Positions 5,792-14,269 of a stretch of 21,541 nucleotides of DNA are shown one piece after another. Numbering within the stretch: the first letter of the stretch is position 1; each line of letters opens with the position of its first letter. A program made the translations under genes and the position numbers. Source of the stretch: JAVBQJ01 sp031549115 (GTDB lineage: Bacteria > Verrucomicrobiota > Lentisphaeria > Victivallales > Victivallaceae); the NCBI GenBank assembly GCA_031549115.1, contig JAVBQJ010000076.1, forward strand, positions 1 through 21,541. The letters run 5' to 3'. The notes under the pieces are model-generated. The model saw only the letters and a program-made list of their open reading frames with translations, ran no database searches and was not told where the DNA came from.

Positions 5792-6818
5792 AAAAAATTG
5801 GTTTATGGTCTATTTTGCAGAACTCTCCGATGAATTTTCCTGTGTTGTCCGTGCCTGTCTGCCGCCATTCCCAGATCGGCGACAAGCGATATTCACCATG
5901 CTCCAGCGGCAAAACCTTACTGAGTCCGAGGACCTTCCGGCTGCCGTCCTCCAGGCGTCCGGTATGGACGATGTAATTCAGCGCCGCCACGATCTGATTG
6001 CGGATGGCGTTGAGCGGCAAATCGAATCCGGCATACATGACACAGGTTTCCAGACGCAGCAGGCTGTCGTGGGCATTGTTGGCGTGAATCGTAGACATCG
6101 AGCCGGCATGGCCGGTATTCATCGCCTGCAGCAGATCCAAGGCTTCGCCGCCGCGGATTTCGCCGAGAATAATACGGTCGGGACGCAGGCGCAACGCCGA
6201 GTGCAGCAGATCGCGGAATGTCACTTCGCCTTTGCCGTCTTTGTCGGGCCGCCGCGTTTCAAACGGAACCAGATGCGGCTGGCGGAGCTGCAACTCGCAC
6301 GAGTCTTCAATGGTAAGAATCCGGTCCGCCGAATCGATGAAGGAGCTCAAAACGTTGAGGATGGAGGTCTTGCCGGAAGAGGTCGCGCCGCAAACCATGA
6401 TATTCATGCGTTTCCGGACCAGCGTTTTCAGGTCATCGAGCATTTCATGGGATATGCTTTGCCATTGAATCAATTTCTCCGGCGACAGCGAATCGGTGCG
6501 GAATTTTCGGATGGAAACCACGGTTCCGCAACGGGCAAGCGGAGGGATTACAATATGGACACGCGAACCATCCGGCAGGCGCGCATCAAGCCGGGGATAT
6601 TCTTCATTCAAAACCCGGCTCACGGATTTGGCAATATTGTTGGCAGCCGCCTGAAGCGCGGGTTCACTGGGAAACATCGAGTCGATCCGGGTCACCATGC
6701 CTCCTTTCTCGATATAGATATCGCGGTGGCCGTTGATCATGATTTCGCTGACCTCCGGATCGTCCAGCCAGGATTTTACCGGTTCCAGAAACATGGTCAA
6801 ATAAGAAATTCCATTCAT
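5790..6818 (-). CDS. Second secretion ATPase, VirB11/TadA type (short form)
   Basis: A 342-residue type II/IV secretion NTPase that would power pilus assembly or disassembly at the inner membrane. Visible motifs: an N-terminal domain with VSEIMINGHRDIYIEKGG (residues about 23-40); LDARLPDGSRVHIVIPP; Walker A GATSSGKT (144-151); the Asp box ILTIEDSCEL (167-176); Walker B region RIILGEIRGGEA (216-227); and the His box GHAGSMSTIHANN (236-248). All catalytic elements are present. It lacks the long N-terminal domain of CpaF and has the length of VirB11/TrbB. The operon therefore has two different motors, this one and the FHA-CpaF protein at 14270-15919. The start at 6818 has AGAGG eight bases upstream and lies 11 bases after the upstream stop; ATGs further up overlap the preceding gene and lack support. 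Confidence 0.88.
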   Translation of the reverse strand: MNGISYLTMFLEPVKSWLDDPEVSEIMINGHRDIYIEKGGMVTRIDSMFPSEPALQAAANNIAKSVSRVLNEEYPRLDARLPDGSRVHIVIPPLARCGTVVSIRKFRTDSLSPEKLIQWQSISHEMLDDLKTLVRKRMNIMVCGATSSGKTSILNVLSSFIDSADRILTIEDSCELQLRQPHLVPFETRRPDKDGKGEVTFRDLLHSALRLRPDRIILGEIRGGEALDLLQAMNTGHAGSMSTIHANNAHDSLLRLETCVMYAGFDLPLNAIRNQIVAALNYIVHTGRLEDGSRKVLGLSKVLPLEHGEYRLSPIWEWRQTGTDNTGKFIGEFCKIDHKPIF

Positions 6819-6829
6819 ATCATTTACCT

Positions 6830-7753
6830 CTATTGCGCCCAAAGGCATTGCATTTTCGTTACTTCCGCTCCGGCGGCCCGGGCGAATTCCGCATCGAATC
6901 CTTGGCGGGCATGGCTGAAATCGAACAGCATGGGCAGTCCATTCCAAGAGAGACCCAAATTGGCCAGGCGGATATCGCCATGCAAAATATTCCGGGAATG
7001 AAGATACTTCAAAGCCCGCAGAAATCCGGCACGACCGGGCGCCGTTTTCACTGCGGCTCCGGTATGGAGCGGCTCAAGCACACAATAAGTCGGGTCCTCC
7101 AATGAGAACTCCAGTATTTCGGGACTATTGCGATGCTTCAGGGTCCGTGCGAGTTCCACCTCGCGCCGAAAACGGCCGATTTGCTCCGGGACCGGGAGTT
7201 TCAGTACGCAAGGCCGATGTTTTCCGACAACCCGATACGCGATCGAGGTACTGCCGCGTCCGATGATCTCCTGCAATTGCATGCCGGCGAAGATGAGCTT
7301 TTCGGACAGCAACCGGCGGACTTCGTTCAAAGGCGGTGGTTGCGAACAATGCAACACTTTTCGGATCAGCTCCGCCGGACCGGAACCATGCCGAACGATG
7401 GCATGAACGCCGATTTTTGCCAGACGCAGCTCAAATGATCGTTCATGGCCATTTGCATGGCGGAAAACCGGGGCGGTACCGGTCAACGCCTCTGCCAGCC
7501 GGATGACCGCGGCTTGCAGCCAATCATCAAACTCGATTGCGCCGTTTTGCCCGATATGCTCCCAGTGATGCAATGGAAACAGGCAAAAGAAATCCAACGG
7601 CAAAACGGATTGAACGGTAAGCGTTACCGGATGCCGGTTCAACCACTCCAATTCCGAGAGTAGCGCTTGCGCGTATGCGGCCAAGGTAAACTTCGGGGGG
7701 ATCACACCGGAACCAAGGAGCGGTATTCGGTCATTGAGTTGGTGGAGTAACAT
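6830..7753 (-). CDS. Short protein-kinase-like protein
   Basis: A 307-residue protein with an unrecognised N-terminal half (about 1-155) and a C-terminal kinase fold. Kinase signs: glycine-rich loop IIGRGSTSIAY (163-173), ATP-binding Lys185 in CVLKLP, helix-C glutamate in RREVELARTLKH (Glu198 or Glu200), catalytic loop LHGDIRLANL with Asp260 and Asn265, and FDFS (Asp278) in place of DFG. Only about 27 residues follow, so the activation segment and most of the C-lobe are missing. This resembles small kinase-like folds (RIO/Bud32 or LPS-kinase types) more than Hanks kinases. It could be an active minimal kinase or a pseudokinase. It overlaps the phosphatase gene by 23 bases. The start at 7753 was chosen because AAGGAGG (7763-7769) is nine bases away and directly abuts the ATG at 7762. 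Confidence 0.7.
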   Translation of the reverse strand: MLLHQLNDRIPLLGSGVIPPKFTLAAYAQALLSELEWLNRHPVTLTVQSVLPLDFFCLFPLHHWEHIGQNGAIEFDDWLQAAVIRLAEALTGTAPVFRHANGHERSFELRLAKIGVHAIVRHGSGPAELIRKVLHCSQPPPLNEVRRLLSEKLIFAGMQLQEIIGRGSTSIAYRVVGKHRPCVLKLPVPEQIGRFRREVELARTLKHRNSPEILEFSLEDPTYCVLEPLHTGAAVKTAPGRAGFLRALKYLHSRNILHGDIRLANLGLSWNGLPMLFDFSHARQGFDAEFARAAGAEVTKMQCLWAQ

Positions 7754-8561
7754 GATCGTCATCCTCCTTCCAGAGCTCCGGAGTGTTTGGACAATTCGTT
7801 TCTTCTTCCCGGATATCGAGGGTGATTTCCGGGAAAGAAGCCAATTGCAGAACAATGGCGGTGGCGTTGTCATCGCCGCCGTACTTCAAGGACCTGTCAA
7901 CCAGGGCGGCTGCTTTCGCCTCCGCGGAGTCTTTGGAGTTCAGGATTCGTTTGATCTCCCGCTCCGGCACCTGCCGGGATATGCCGTCGGAGCACAACAA
8001 ATACGTGTCGGTCGCCAGCAGGTGCAACGGACAGGCTTCGACGAAGAAGTTGGGGCCGCAGCCGATGACATTGGTCAATACGCCCTGAAGATGCCTGGCC
8101 AATTTCCCTTCGGCAATCCCCATGGCGGAGGCGATGGTATGATCGGAAGTCAAAATTTTCAACTCGTTTTCCCGCAAACGATAACAACGGCTGTCTCCGG
8201 CGAATAACAGCACCGCCTCGTCCGGGTGAAATGGCGACAGGACGATTCCCGCTATCGTGGCTCCCATGCCGCGCAGGTTGTTTTTGGCGGCGAACGCGGT
8301 GATTTCCGTGTTGGCCTGGTAAAACAGCCGGGCAATCGCGGAAAGGTCTTTGACGGGAGAAACGGTTCCGGCTTTCAGATGCTGAATCACGATCCTGCCG
8401 GCCAGCTCTCCGTCGTCGCCGCCGCCCATGCCGTCGGAAACCGCAAAGACCCCATTCTCCGGCAGGCAAAGCAAAGCGTCCTGGTTTTCCGAGCGCTTCA
8501 GGCCTTTGTCCGTGGCGCTGCCGGCGGAGAAATATTTTTTCTGAAACAGGTTAAACGGCAT
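7731..8561 (-). CDS. PP2C-family Ser/Thr protein phosphatase
   Basis: A 276-residue metal-dependent (PP2C/PPM) phosphatase that removes phosphate from Ser/Thr, probably reversing the kinase encoded upstream. Motifs in order: SATDKGLKRSENQDA (15-29, metal-binding Asp28); VSDGMGG (41-47, Asp43); GMGATIAG (98-105); FAGDSRCY (120-127); LTSDHT (137-142); LLCSDGIS (188-195, Asp192); and GGDDNATAIV (228-237, Asp231). All metal ligands are present, so it should be active. It has no signal peptide or membrane segment and is probably cytoplasmic. A Glu/Asp-rich tail of about 30 residues follows the domain. A GTG at 8570 overlaps the stop of the FHA gene, but AAGGTG would directly abut it. The ATG at 8561, six bases from AAGGTG, is the better start. 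Phosphatase, kinase and FHA genes together suggest reversible phosphothreonine signalling. Confidence 0.9.
   Translation of the reverse strand: MPFNLFQKKYFSAGSATDKGLKRSENQDALLCLPENGVFAVSDGMGGGDDGELAGRIVIQHLKAGTVSPVKDLSAIARLFYQANTEITAFAAKNNLRGMGATIAGIVLSPFHPDEAVLLFAGDSRCYRLRENELKILTSDHTIASAMGIAEGKLARHLQGVLTNVIGCGPNFFVEACPLHLLATDTYLLCSDGISRQVPEREIKRILNSKDSAEAKAAALVDRSLKYGGDDNATAIVLQLASFPEITLDIREEETNCPNTPELWKEDDDHVTPPTQ
7763..7769 (-). promoter_or_regulatory. Ribosome binding site of the kinase-like gene
   Basis: AAGGAGG on the minus strand directly abuts an ATG at 7762 and lies nine bases before a second at 7753. It sits inside the 3' end of the phosphatase gene. The spacing argues that the second ATG is used. 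Confidence 0.6.
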
Positions 8562-8566
8562 CGAAA

Positions 8567-10933
8567 TCACCTTGGATAGTTTTTAAAGCCCCACATCCGG
8601 CGGACCACCGGATCGCCGGGAATGCCCATTTGCAGGATGTAATCACGAATCACCACCTTTTCCTCATCGTCGGCGGTGTTATATTCACGGCTGCGCTGAA
8701 TGAGCGGAAGCCTCATATTCTTGACGTCCCGGGTAAAGGATTCCAATGTTTTCTCCGGAATTTCGCCGCCCGAAAGAAAGATGGCGATTGCCCGCGCCAA
8801 TATGGTTTGGCGGAATGAATCGTAATTTTCGGAAAGATAGCGTTCGGCCAGCCGATTGCGCATATCCAGCACCGTTCCGGTTTTGTCGTAAAGGAGTTGA
8901 ATTTCTCCGGACAGCAGCCAGGGGTGTTGCGGTTGATCCACAAAGGTTCGGAAGGTTTTTATCGCGGACAACAGATTCCGGAACCTCACGATCTCCGGCT
9001 GGAATTTGAATTCCGCATAAATCGATTGGTCATACGGCGCGGGCAAGGCGTAAATGAACTCGAAAAATCCTTCGATCCCGAGAACCCGGTCATATTCTCC
9101 GGCCGGCTCGGTTCGCAGGCGGGAAGGCATTCTGCGTTCAAATGCGTCGCAGGCGAAAACCCGGTCCATCACAGCGGCGTCCTGAAAAATACTGACGCAT
9201 TCGGGCACTGTGGAATTTTCCAGCATACCGAACCCGGCCAGATTGCGGACCAGAGGCTGCACTCCGGCCGCGGTGGCCCTGATCGTCGCAAATTGCCGCT
9301 CCTGCTCCTTGCGCAAGGTGGCGATATGCTCGTTCACCACACATTGCTCCAAGGTTGGAAGATCCTGTTTGATTTGATCGAGCTTGTCGAATTCCAACTG
9401 CTGCAGGCTGATCAAGGCCAGCTTGGCCTGTTTGCCGGCCCGCTGCAGCATGCCCAGCGGAGTCATGCAGTTTTCAATCCGGATCCGGACATTCGGTTGC
9501 GCGTGTTGTTTGAGCTCGTCAAGGTCGCTCAGGACTACGGCCAGATTGTCCGCCTCGGACTCGATCCGGGCCAGAATTGCGTCCAATCGCTCAAGATAAA
9601 TCAAATTCTCATTGATCTGCTGCCGCAACGCCTCCGACCCGGAGAGTAATTTCCCCAGATACTCCGGCGGCGCGGGACCGAAAAGTTTGCCGGAGCTTCC
9701 GATTACTGCGACAGCCTCTTTCAAATCGGACAGGTTCTTGGGGTTGCGGTCGTCCCGCATGGCGGTTTCGGCGGAAAGGTATGCGTCCAATAGTTTTTTT
9801 ACCGCAAACGCCTCCTTGCGCATTTCCGGCGCCGTGGTGTCGTTCCAGCCCCAGATGTTCGGATCGGAATCCGTAATCATCCCCAGGACATGCGAGGCTT
9901 CCACCCAATTGCCGGCATTGAGATTCGACTTGGCCTTTTGCCAGCTGTTGTAAATATTCACCCATACCGCCAGTGAACGTTCCAATTCATTGCCGGCAAT
10001 CTGGTTGCTCTCGGCTCCGCGCAGGGAGCGGGATTCTTGCACATATTCCAGTGCTTGGTCGAATCGTTCCGCCGCCGCTTCGCGACGGGCATAACCCAGA
10101 TAAGTATCCGACGACGACTTGAGCTCCGTCCATAACCAATTCAACGCCAGCACCACAAAAATGGTGATGGCGACAATGGCCAGACTGGACCAGATGCGGA
10201 TTTTCGAATGCTCTATCTGACCATCGACGTACTTGAAATCGACAAAGGAAATGCTGATGACATCGTCATCGACCAGCAATCGTTCGGTATTCGGCGAAAG
10301 CCGCGTCCCGTTGACGAAGGTGCCGTTTTTACTGCCCAGATCTTTAAGCCAGCATCCGTCCGCTTTGCAGGCAAGCTCCACATGGCGTTGTGAAACCAAC
10401 TGCTCGCCGATCACCAGATCGCACCCCTGGTCCGAGCCGATCACTGTGCGCGGCTTATCCAGACGGACGGCTTGTCCTTTGCGGTCTGTGTTCAGAAAAA
10501 CCAATTCGCTTTGCGTATTGCCGGTAAATTTGACCCGCTCCACAAACAGCGTGCAGTTGCCGATGGCAATCTGATCGCCCGGAGCCAGATTTTTTTCCTG
10601 TATCCGTTTCGCCTGGTAAAAAATACCGTTCCTGCTGCCGGTGTCGCGGATACAAAGACGACGATTCCGGGTCACGATCACCGCGTGGTGTCCGCTGGCG
10701 ACATTATCGTCCTGGGGGATCGCCCACACGCAATCGCCGCTGCGGCCGATGGTGATGACATCCGAGGCGGCAAGGTCGTAAATCTCGTACAGAACCTTCC
10801 GGTTGAATTCAAGACGGATATGCAGATGTTCCTGCTTGCCGGAGCGCCGCCGGAGCCCCGCCAGAAGCTGTTTTACGCCACCCCCGGAAGATAACCGTCG
10901 CAGCCAACGCTTCACTTGTGGAATTATTCCCAT
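8567..10933 (-). CDS. Membrane protein with two N-terminal FHA domains
   Basis: A 788-residue protein. Residues 38-130 form a first FHA domain (IGRS 62-65, SGHH 80-83, GSRNG 99-103) and 145-235 a second (IGSD 165-168, SQRH 181-184, GSKNG 200-204). Both keep the phosphothreonine-binding Arg/Ser/His-Asn pattern, except that the first lacks Arg before its His. One membrane helix follows (about 246-268). The remaining roughly 500 residues are largely helical, TPR- or coiled-coil-like and probably periplasmic, and I cannot name them. By orientation the FHA domains face the cytoplasm, where they could bind phosphorylated partners and pass a signal to the pilus. The start at 10933 has GGAGG five bases upstream and overlaps the previous gene's stop by 10 bases; ATGs further upstream would give a false N-terminal extension across that gene. 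Confidence 0.85.
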   Translation of the reverse strand: MGIIPQVKRWLRRLSSGGGVKQLLAGLRRRSGKQEHLHIRLEFNRKVLYEIYDLAASDVITIGRSGDCVWAIPQDDNVASGHHAVIVTRNRRLCIRDTGSRNGIFYQAKRIQEKNLAPGDQIAIGNCTLFVERVKFTGNTQSELVFLNTDRKGQAVRLDKPRTVIGSDQGCDLVIGEQLVSQRHVELACKADGCWLKDLGSKNGTFVNGTRLSPNTERLLVDDDVISISFVDFKYVDGQIEHSKIRIWSSLAIVAITIFVVLALNWLWTELKSSSDTYLGYARREAAAERFDQALEYVQESRSLRGAESNQIAGNELERSLAVWVNIYNSWQKAKSNLNAGNWVEASHVLGMITDSDPNIWGWNDTTAPEMRKEAFAVKKLLDAYLSAETAMRDDRNPKNLSDLKEAVAVIGSSGKLFGPAPPEYLGKLLSGSEALRQQINENLIYLERLDAILARIESEADNLAVVLSDLDELKQHAQPNVRIRIENCMTPLGMLQRAGKQAKLALISLQQLEFDKLDQIKQDLPTLEQCVVNEHIATLRKEQERQFATIRATAAGVQPLVRNLAGFGMLENSTVPECVSIFQDAAVMDRVFACDAFERRMPSRLRTEPAGEYDRVLGIEGFFEFIYALPAPYDQSIYAEFKFQPEIVRFRNLLSAIKTFRTFVDQPQHPWLLSGEIQLLYDKTGTVLDMRNRLAERYLSENYDSFRQTILARAIAIFLSGGEIPEKTLESFTRDVKNMRLPLIQRSREYNTADDEEKVVIRDYILQMGIPGDPVVRRMWGFKNYPR

Positions 10934-12447
10934 AAATTCCTCCGGAGTGTGAAATAACGCAGATCGTCGGGTGAAGAGAAGACCGTCTTGCAAAGCTCCA
11001 AAATCGCACTTTCGCGATGCCGGTCGTTGTTGAGTTTCGCCGCGTTGTATTGAATTTTCTGACTGTTGTACCAGGTCGTCTGCAGGTTCCGGAGACGGCG
11101 CAGCTGGACCAGGGCCTCCTGCGTCAATGCCGGATTCTCCGTTTGCGTGCCGATCGTCAGCGTATGCTGCAGCAATAAGTACGTTCTCGCCCATTCGAAG
11201 GGCGCTTGTTTGGACAAATGCCGGGATATTTCATCCAGCAATACGGCGGTATCGTCCCCTCCTTTGTAACTGGAATCGCCTTCCCAATGGCTTTGCAGGT
11301 AGAGTGGGGAAAAGCGCACAAAGGGCGTATTGGAAATAAAATCCTGCCCCCGCGCCCGCTCCGTGGCCACGGTTTCCGCCAGACGCATGAATGCCTGGTT
11401 GCCGGTACGGAAGAAAAGGATTTCCCCATACCAGGATTCCTGATCGGATTCCCGCCGGTATTCGACGCTCAAACACGGCAAACCATTTTCGCTGCCGATG
11501 AAAAACACATCGGAAATCTGTGAAAAATTCCAGTGCCGGTTATCCTGCTGCAAGTCGGCCAGCATGGCGGCAAAAACGGCTTTCCGCTCCCGGGTCAGAA
11601 AATCCGGGTCGGTTTTTGGGATGAACATGATGCGCAGGGGGACGGAGGCGTCTTTGCCGAACCAGGTATTGACCGTAATCAGTTCCGGCTTTTGCTCCAC
11701 CAGGGTCTTTCCCTTGATATTGGGATAGGCCAGGGAAAATCCGCCCGCCTGGTGGCCGCCGTTACCGGGATCGGTGAATGCGCCCAGCACGGTGCCGACG
11801 GAATCGACCGGCCAGGTCAGGTTTGTTTCCTTGGGCGATGATTTTATCGAATAGAGCAGTGCCAGAAGCACAACTGCTCCGATGATTCCCGCAATATACT
11901 TGAAAAGCTTTCCCGTCGAACGCTTGCGGTCGGCATGACGGAGCAGGTTCAGCTCTTCCAGGCTGGCCAGACGTGTCCGCATGACATCGGTCTTTAGAAC
12001 ATTGTCGTCCTCCGGGGGGACCTCTTTGCCCGGCTCCGGGGCTGACTCCTGGCGGGGCGCTCCGGGAATCCGGGTTTTATGGCGATCTTCCGGAGCCGGA
12101 GACATGCATGGAGCAGATGGGATGACGGTTTCACTCTGCCGATCTGCCGAAGCGGCGGTGTCGGGTAATGCGACTCGAATCTCGGTTCTTTTCCCCAGGG
12201 AAATGATGTCCCCGTCTTTCAGGTTGCACACCTTCTCGATAGGCGTATTGCGCAATCCGGCTCCATGCGAGCTCAAGTTTTCTACACTCGCTCCGGTTTC
12301 GGATACGACGAATTTAAGGTGTTTCCCGGAGATATCCGGCTCAGGCAAGTGAATATCTGCGGAGTGGGAACGCCCGGCGATATACTCGCCGGGAGCAAAT
12401 TCCCCCTCCTGTAATTGCTCACCTCCCACATAGATTATAAGTTTCAT
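10924..12447 (-). CDS. Membrane protein with N-terminal FHA domain and threonine-rich linker
   Basis: A 507-residue protein. An FHA domain covers about residues 3-94 (AGRS 24-27, SGKH 40-43, LSSHGAGLRN 58-67). A Pro/Ser/Thr-rich linker (about 95-160) holds possible phosphorylation sites (SETVIP, HKTRIP, LKTDVMRTR). One membrane helix lies at about 182-200. The remaining 300 residues (from about 207) appear periplasmic and mixed alpha/beta, with no domain I recognise. It could both bind phosphothreonine and be phosphorylated. The start has GAGG about 12 bases upstream, a rather long spacing, and the previous gene ends 15 bases away. Together with the neighbouring two-FHA protein it gives three FHA domains just upstream of the phosphatase. 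Confidence 0.8.
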   Translation of the reverse strand: MKLIIYVGGEQLQEGEFAPGEYIAGRSHSADIHLPEPDISGKHLKFVVSETGASVENLSSHGAGLRNTPIEKVCNLKDGDIISLGKRTEIRVALPDTAASADRQSETVIPSAPCMSPAPEDRHKTRIPGAPRQESAPEPGKEVPPEDDNVLKTDVMRTRLASLEELNLLRHADRKRSTGKLFKYIAGIIGAVVLLALLYSIKSSPKETNLTWPVDSVGTVLGAFTDPGNGGHQAGGFSLAYPNIKGKTLVEQKPELITVNTWFGKDASVPLRIMFIPKTDPDFLTRERKAVFAAMLADLQQDNRHWNFSQISDVFFIGSENGLPCLSVEYRRESDQESWYGEILFFRTGNQAFMRLAETVATERARGQDFISNTPFVRFSPLYLQSHWEGDSSYKGGDDTAVLLDEISRHLSKQAPFEWARTYLLLQHTLTIGTQTENPALTQEALVQLRRLRNLQTTWYNSQKIQYNAAKLNNDRHRESAILELCKTVFSSPDDLRYFTLRRNLWE

Positions 12448-12462
12448 AAGGCTGACTTTCCT

Positions 12463-13368
12463 CTAAAACATTCCGGCCATGCCGGAGGATTGTACCCGCA
12501 GATAGATCGGCACGAAAATGATGATGAATACCGACGGCATGATGAAAAGCGCCATGGGAATCATCATCAGCGATGGAGCCCGCTGCGCTTTGCGTTCCGC
12601 GGCGGCGACCCTGACCCGGCGCATCTCTTCGGCGTTGACCCGCAGCGTGTCGGTAATCGAGGCGCCCATCTCGGTGCCTTGTACCACGGCGTTCACCAGA
12701 CTGCGGAATTCGTCGATGCCGAGCCGGTCGGCCATGGCCTTCAACGCGTCATTGCGGTTATTGCCCAGTTCGAGCATTTTCAGGGTAACGCCGAACTCCT
12801 GGGTCAATGGACAAACACTCGAATGCTCGACATAATACCGTACCGCGGCGGAAAAATCCAACCCGGCCGCCATCGCCGACGACACCAGGTCGATCGAGAA
12901 CGGCAACGCGCGGCGAATGGAGTTTTGCCGCGCTTCCGCAAGATTCTGAATCTGGACAATCGGGATCAACCAACCGATGAAGCCGGCGATGAAAAAAGCC
13001 GTAATGAGGTAGGATAAATCCATATCCAGAAGCAGCATGAATATGATCCCGCCGAAGCCGCACAGGATTCCCCACAACAATCCGGCCCCGAAAACATCCC
13101 CGGAATCCAGGGGCAGCGCGGCGGATTTCAGATCCTTTTCAATCGCTTCGCTTTTATTGGGGAAGAGCCGTTTCATGCCAGAGCCGAGGGTGTCTTTCAG
13201 TATTTTGATTTCATGAAAGAAGCCTCTGAAAATAAACGGAATCCGGCTGTCGGCGTAGCCATTGTTTTTGTCTTTGTGAGCCAGAAAAAATTTCAGTCCG
13301 ATCACCAGCAGAAAAACGGAAAGAAAGCTCAACAAACGCGCCATCAACAAATATACCGCTGTGTCCAT
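12463..13368 (-). CDS. tadC: TadC-like inner-membrane pilus assembly protein
   Basis: A 301-residue inner-membrane protein of the type II secretion F (GspF/TadB/TadC) family, part of the platform that couples the ATPase to pilus growth. Membrane segments: about 8-30, 92-113, 118-138 and 266-290. The cytoplasmic T2SSF helical domain (about 153-262) has LPFSIDLVSSAMAAGLDFSAAVRYYV and later LVNAVVQGTEMGASITDTLRVNAEEMR, the characteristic paired-helix pattern with Q-x-x-E-x-G-x-S. It lies directly after TadB, as usual for Tad loci. The start at 13368 has GGAGG nine bases upstream and is 23 bases after the TadB stop; ORF extensions further upstream read through tadB out of frame and are rejected. 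Confidence 0.88.
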   Translation of the reverse strand: MDTAVYLLMARLLSFLSVFLLVIGLKFFLAHKDKNNGYADSRIPFIFRGFFHEIKILKDTLGSGMKRLFPNKSEAIEKDLKSAALPLDSGDVFGAGLLWGILCGFGGIIFMLLLDMDLSYLITAFFIAGFIGWLIPIVQIQNLAEARQNSIRRALPFSIDLVSSAMAAGLDFSAAVRYYVEHSSVCPLTQEFGVTLKMLELGNNRNDALKAMADRLGIDEFRSLVNAVVQGTEMGASITDTLRVNAEEMRRVRVAAAERKAQRAPSLMMIPMALFIMPSVFIIIFVPIYLRVQSSGMAGMF

Positions 13369-13391
13369 ATTATTCCGCCTCCCTGATCCGG

Positions 13392-14258
13392 CTAAATTTC
13401 GACGGTAACGATTTTTTTGATAAACAAATACCCGATCGTCTCCAGGACGAGCACCACGCCGATGGCCGCCCAGCCCAGGGCGGTGGTAACCAAGGGCTCC
13501 ATCAACTGGCGGTCGAGAACGTAGAGAATCACAAACGCCATCATCGGCGCGCACGCCATGACAATGGATTCAAATTTGCCTTGCGCCGTCAGGGTGTTGA
13601 TTTTGTCTTCCATAATGGAACGCTGACGGATGGTCTCGATCAGTTTGCCCAGAATATCAGACAGACTGCCTCCGGTCTGCTGGGAGATCCCGACGGCGGT
13701 GACGAACAACTTCAAATTTTCATCCGGCATCCGGCGTTCCAGGCGGGCCAGCGCTTCGGCAAGGTCGATTCCGAGACGGTACTCATAGAGTGTCATGGTG
13801 ATTTCCTCCTGCATCACGCCGCCGATATCGCGTCCGACGACCTCAAGCGCCTGCGGCAGCGCCACCCCGGAACGCATCCCGTTGTTCAGGCCCATCACCA
13901 CATCGAGAAGTTTGTTTTTGAACGCGGCGTTGCGTTTTTTGACCTTGTTCTGGAAATAAAGCCGGGGCAGAAAGAACGCGGCGCCTCCGGCCAGAGTCAT
14001 AACAACCGGATACGTCCACACACTGGCTCCGGCCACCAGCAGCAAACAGAGCATCATCAGCGCGCCGACGGTACAAAAGCAGATTTGTATTTTCCGGAGC
14101 TTGGGCTTGGAGATGAAATACTCCAGCTGCGTCCGGCCGTCCCAGCCTCTGGAACGTTCGGAGGACTGATGATCCAGATCCTGAAAAAGCGTCCGGCTGA
14201 GGATATAACAAATCCCGGATACGGAAATGAAAACCATTGACAAAGTAACCCAGTGCAT
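13392..14258 (-). CDS. tadB: TadB-like inner-membrane pilus assembly protein
   Basis: A 288-residue T2SSF-family protein. It has a first membrane segment near the N-terminus (about 3-21), a hydrophobic pair at about 57-98, the cytoplasmic T2SSF helical domain (about 113-236, with LLDVVMGLNNGMRSGVALPQAL and LFVTAVGISQQTGGSLSDIL) and two final helices (about 228-280). With the TadC-like protein it would form the inner-membrane platform for the CpaF motor. An ATG at 14270 overlaps the CpaF stop (TAATG) but has no ribosome site. The ATG at 14258 has GGGAGGAG just upstream and was preferred, giving a protein shorter by four residues. Confidence 0.88.
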   Translation of the reverse strand: MHWVTLSMVFISVSGICYILSRTLFQDLDHQSSERSRGWDGRTQLEYFISKPKLRKIQICFCTVGALMMLCLLLVAGASVWTYPVVMTLAGGAAFFLPRLYFQNKVKKRNAAFKNKLLDVVMGLNNGMRSGVALPQALEVVGRDIGGVMQEEITMTLYEYRLGIDLAEALARLERRMPDENLKLFVTAVGISQQTGGSLSDILGKLIETIRQRSIMEDKINTLTAQGKFESIVMACAPMMAFVILYVLDRQLMEPLVTTALGWAAIGVVLVLETIGYLFIKKIVTVEI

Positions 14259-14260
14259 GA

Positions 14261-14268
14261 CTCCTCCC
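14261..14268 (-). promoter_or_regulatory. Ribosome binding site of tadB
   Basis: GGGAGGAG on the minus strand ends two bases before the ATG at 14258 and would be inside the coding sequence if translation began at the ATG at 14270. It therefore decides the start, although the spacing is tight. Confidence 0.5.
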
Positions 14269-14269
14269 A

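Noticed and set aside
4673..7001. Two long plus-strand ORFs (386 and 408 residues) opposite the pilin, lipoprotein and ATPase genes
   Set aside because: They shadow genes with clear motifs (lipobox, Walker A, Flp signature) on the minus strand. Their products are low in recognisable structure.
10934..11194. N-terminal extension of the two-FHA protein by 87 residues
   Set aside because: The extension overlaps the coding sequence of the preceding FHA protein and has no supported start. GGAGG precedes the ATG at 10933.
13369..13554. N-terminal extension of TadC by 62 residues
   Set aside because: It is out of frame with, and overlaps, the 3' end of tadB and is rich in Arg/Gly without a domain. 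The ATG at 13368 has a good ribosome site.
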